The notes under the pieces: model-generated | What the model was told of the DNA's origin: nothing | Databases searched by the model: none | What the model saw: only the letters and a program-made list of their open reading frames with translations | Virus record (IMG/VR): IMGVR_UViG_3300035670_000214 | Location: 1-61,427 of that record | Source of the DNA: a virus | Reading direction: 5' to 3' (one strand) | DNA length: 61,427 nt | In this document: positions 61,124 through 61,427 of the stretch, in pieces | How the letters are laid out: every line of letters starts with the position of its first letter | How positions within the stretch are numbered: the stretch's first letter is position 1 | Program-made: the position numbers and the translations under genes

Positions 61124-61427
61124 ATGACCACACTGTCCCCAGAAATGCTAGCCAAAGCTGCCGAGCGTTATAGACGTCTTGCTTTGCAGGACGCCTTTGA
61201 CCCTCACAACCTAAGCACCAGACCCACGGCAGTACAGCAACAAGTATTCGAGGAGTTTGGCCAAAGAAGCCAACAGTGGATAGTAGCGTCCAACCAATCG
61301 GGTAAGACGCAAACCTGCTCCCGGCTTACAGCTTGGGTGCTTGCTGAGAACCATCCACATTGGTCCAGACCCAAAAGCTGGAACAAGGAACCTCTTCTTC
61401 TTCTCGTCTGCGGACGTACTGGAAAGC
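61124..61427 (+). CDS. terL: Terminase large subunit, 5' part (continues at base 1)
   Basis: ATG 61124 opens the 479-residue large terminase. Residues 1-59 are unique to this end; from 61301 the sequence duplicates bases 1-127. The N-terminus is helical (LAKAAERYRRLALQDAFDPH), then RPTAVQQQVFEEF and the strand WIVASNQSGKT with Walker A Lys61 and Thr62. An 85-base gap with a GATAC / GTATC hairpin precedes it. Upstream AGG is 7 bases from the start. Confidence 0.9.
   Translation, partial: MTTLSPEMLAKAAERYRRLALQDAFDPHNLSTRPTAVQQQVFEEFGQRSQQWIVASNQSGKTQTCSRLTAWVLAENHPHWSRPKSWNKEPLLLLVCGRTGK
61301..61427 (+). repeat. 127-base terminal repeat (assembly overlap)
   Basis: Identical to 1-127. The length equals a common assembler k-mer and the repeat falls inside terL with the frame continuing, so it marks a circular contig rather than a real phage end. 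True genome length about 61,300 bp. Confidence 0.93.

Noticed and set aside
1-61427. tRNA genes
   Set aside because: Several strong stem-loops exist between genes, but none has a full cloverleaf with TTC and CCA-end features on reading.
1-61427. Integrase, excisionase or attachment site
   Set aside because: No recombinase other than the IS transposase was recognised, so lysogeny is not supported from sequence.
61301-61427. Biological direct terminal repeat
   Set aside because: The length of 127 equals a standard assembly k-mer and the repeat lies inside terL coding sequence, so it is taken as an assembly overlap.

Overview
The window is the complete genome of a tailed phage (class Caudoviricetes) with podovirus-like gene content. 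The last 127 bases repeat the first 127 exactly and the terminase gene reads across the join, so the sequence is a circular assembly of about 61,300 bp opened inside terL. The host is not named by the sequence. A lipoprotein-type lytic transglycosylase, a zinc D,D-peptidase and several signal-peptide proteins suggest a Gram-negative host. I saw no integrase, repressor-type lysogeny module, tape-measure protein, phage RNA polymerase, primase, ligase, tRNA or CRISPR array.

Layout. (1) 59.7-61.4 kb joined to 0-3.5 kb, rightward: sigma70-type promoter, a small putative DNA-binding protein, small terminase, a small beta-rich protein, large terminase, a tiny membrane protein and portal. (2) 3.5-7.9 kb, rightward: nucleotide cassette of dUTPase, a ribbon-helix-helix-like protein, a B12-dependent (class II) ribonucleotide reductase carrying a homing-endonuclease intein at its radical cysteine, and ThyX. 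(3) 8.0-10.6 kb: scaffold and major capsid protein. (4) 10.7-19.3 kb: five fibre-like genes sharing N- and C-terminal modules, separated by densely folded spacers. (5) 19.3-37.3 kb: holin-like protein, small connector-region genes, a 2,075-residue tail nozzle protein and five large helical proteins, probably the ejected internal virion set. (6) 37.4-55.8 kb, leftward: lysis enzymes at the far end, many small genes, then replication and recombination genes (Fe-S helicase, HExxH protein, RuvC-like nuclease, family A DNA polymerase, Cas4-like nuclease), a secreted ClpP-like protease and regulators near the promoters. (7) 55.97-57.42 kb: an intact IS1-like insertion sequence with inverted repeats and a 9-bp target duplication. 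(8) 57.6-58.9 kb, rightward: four small unrecognised genes, then a terminator and about 0.8 kb of structured non-coding DNA.

How the genes work together: leftward genes would act first (regulators, DNA synthesis, nucleotide supply with the rightward cassette) and also carry cell-wall hydrolases. Rightward genes build and fill the virion. Most neighbours overlap as TAATG or ATGA, indicating translational coupling, and several genes of only 29-59 codons are recoverable from those junctions.

Most unusual signals: GATC appears absent from the genome by eye except between about 56.1 and 58.7 kb (about 230 would be expected by chance), marking the IS and the neighbouring small-gene island as newcomers; repeated MATRY start modules, including tandem short leader ORFs before the nozzle gene; a 340-base array of hairpins between paralogous fibre genes; three separate 29-residue one-helix membrane peptides each encoded by exactly 90 bases; and an intein ending in Gln placed exactly at the RNR thiyl-radical cysteine.
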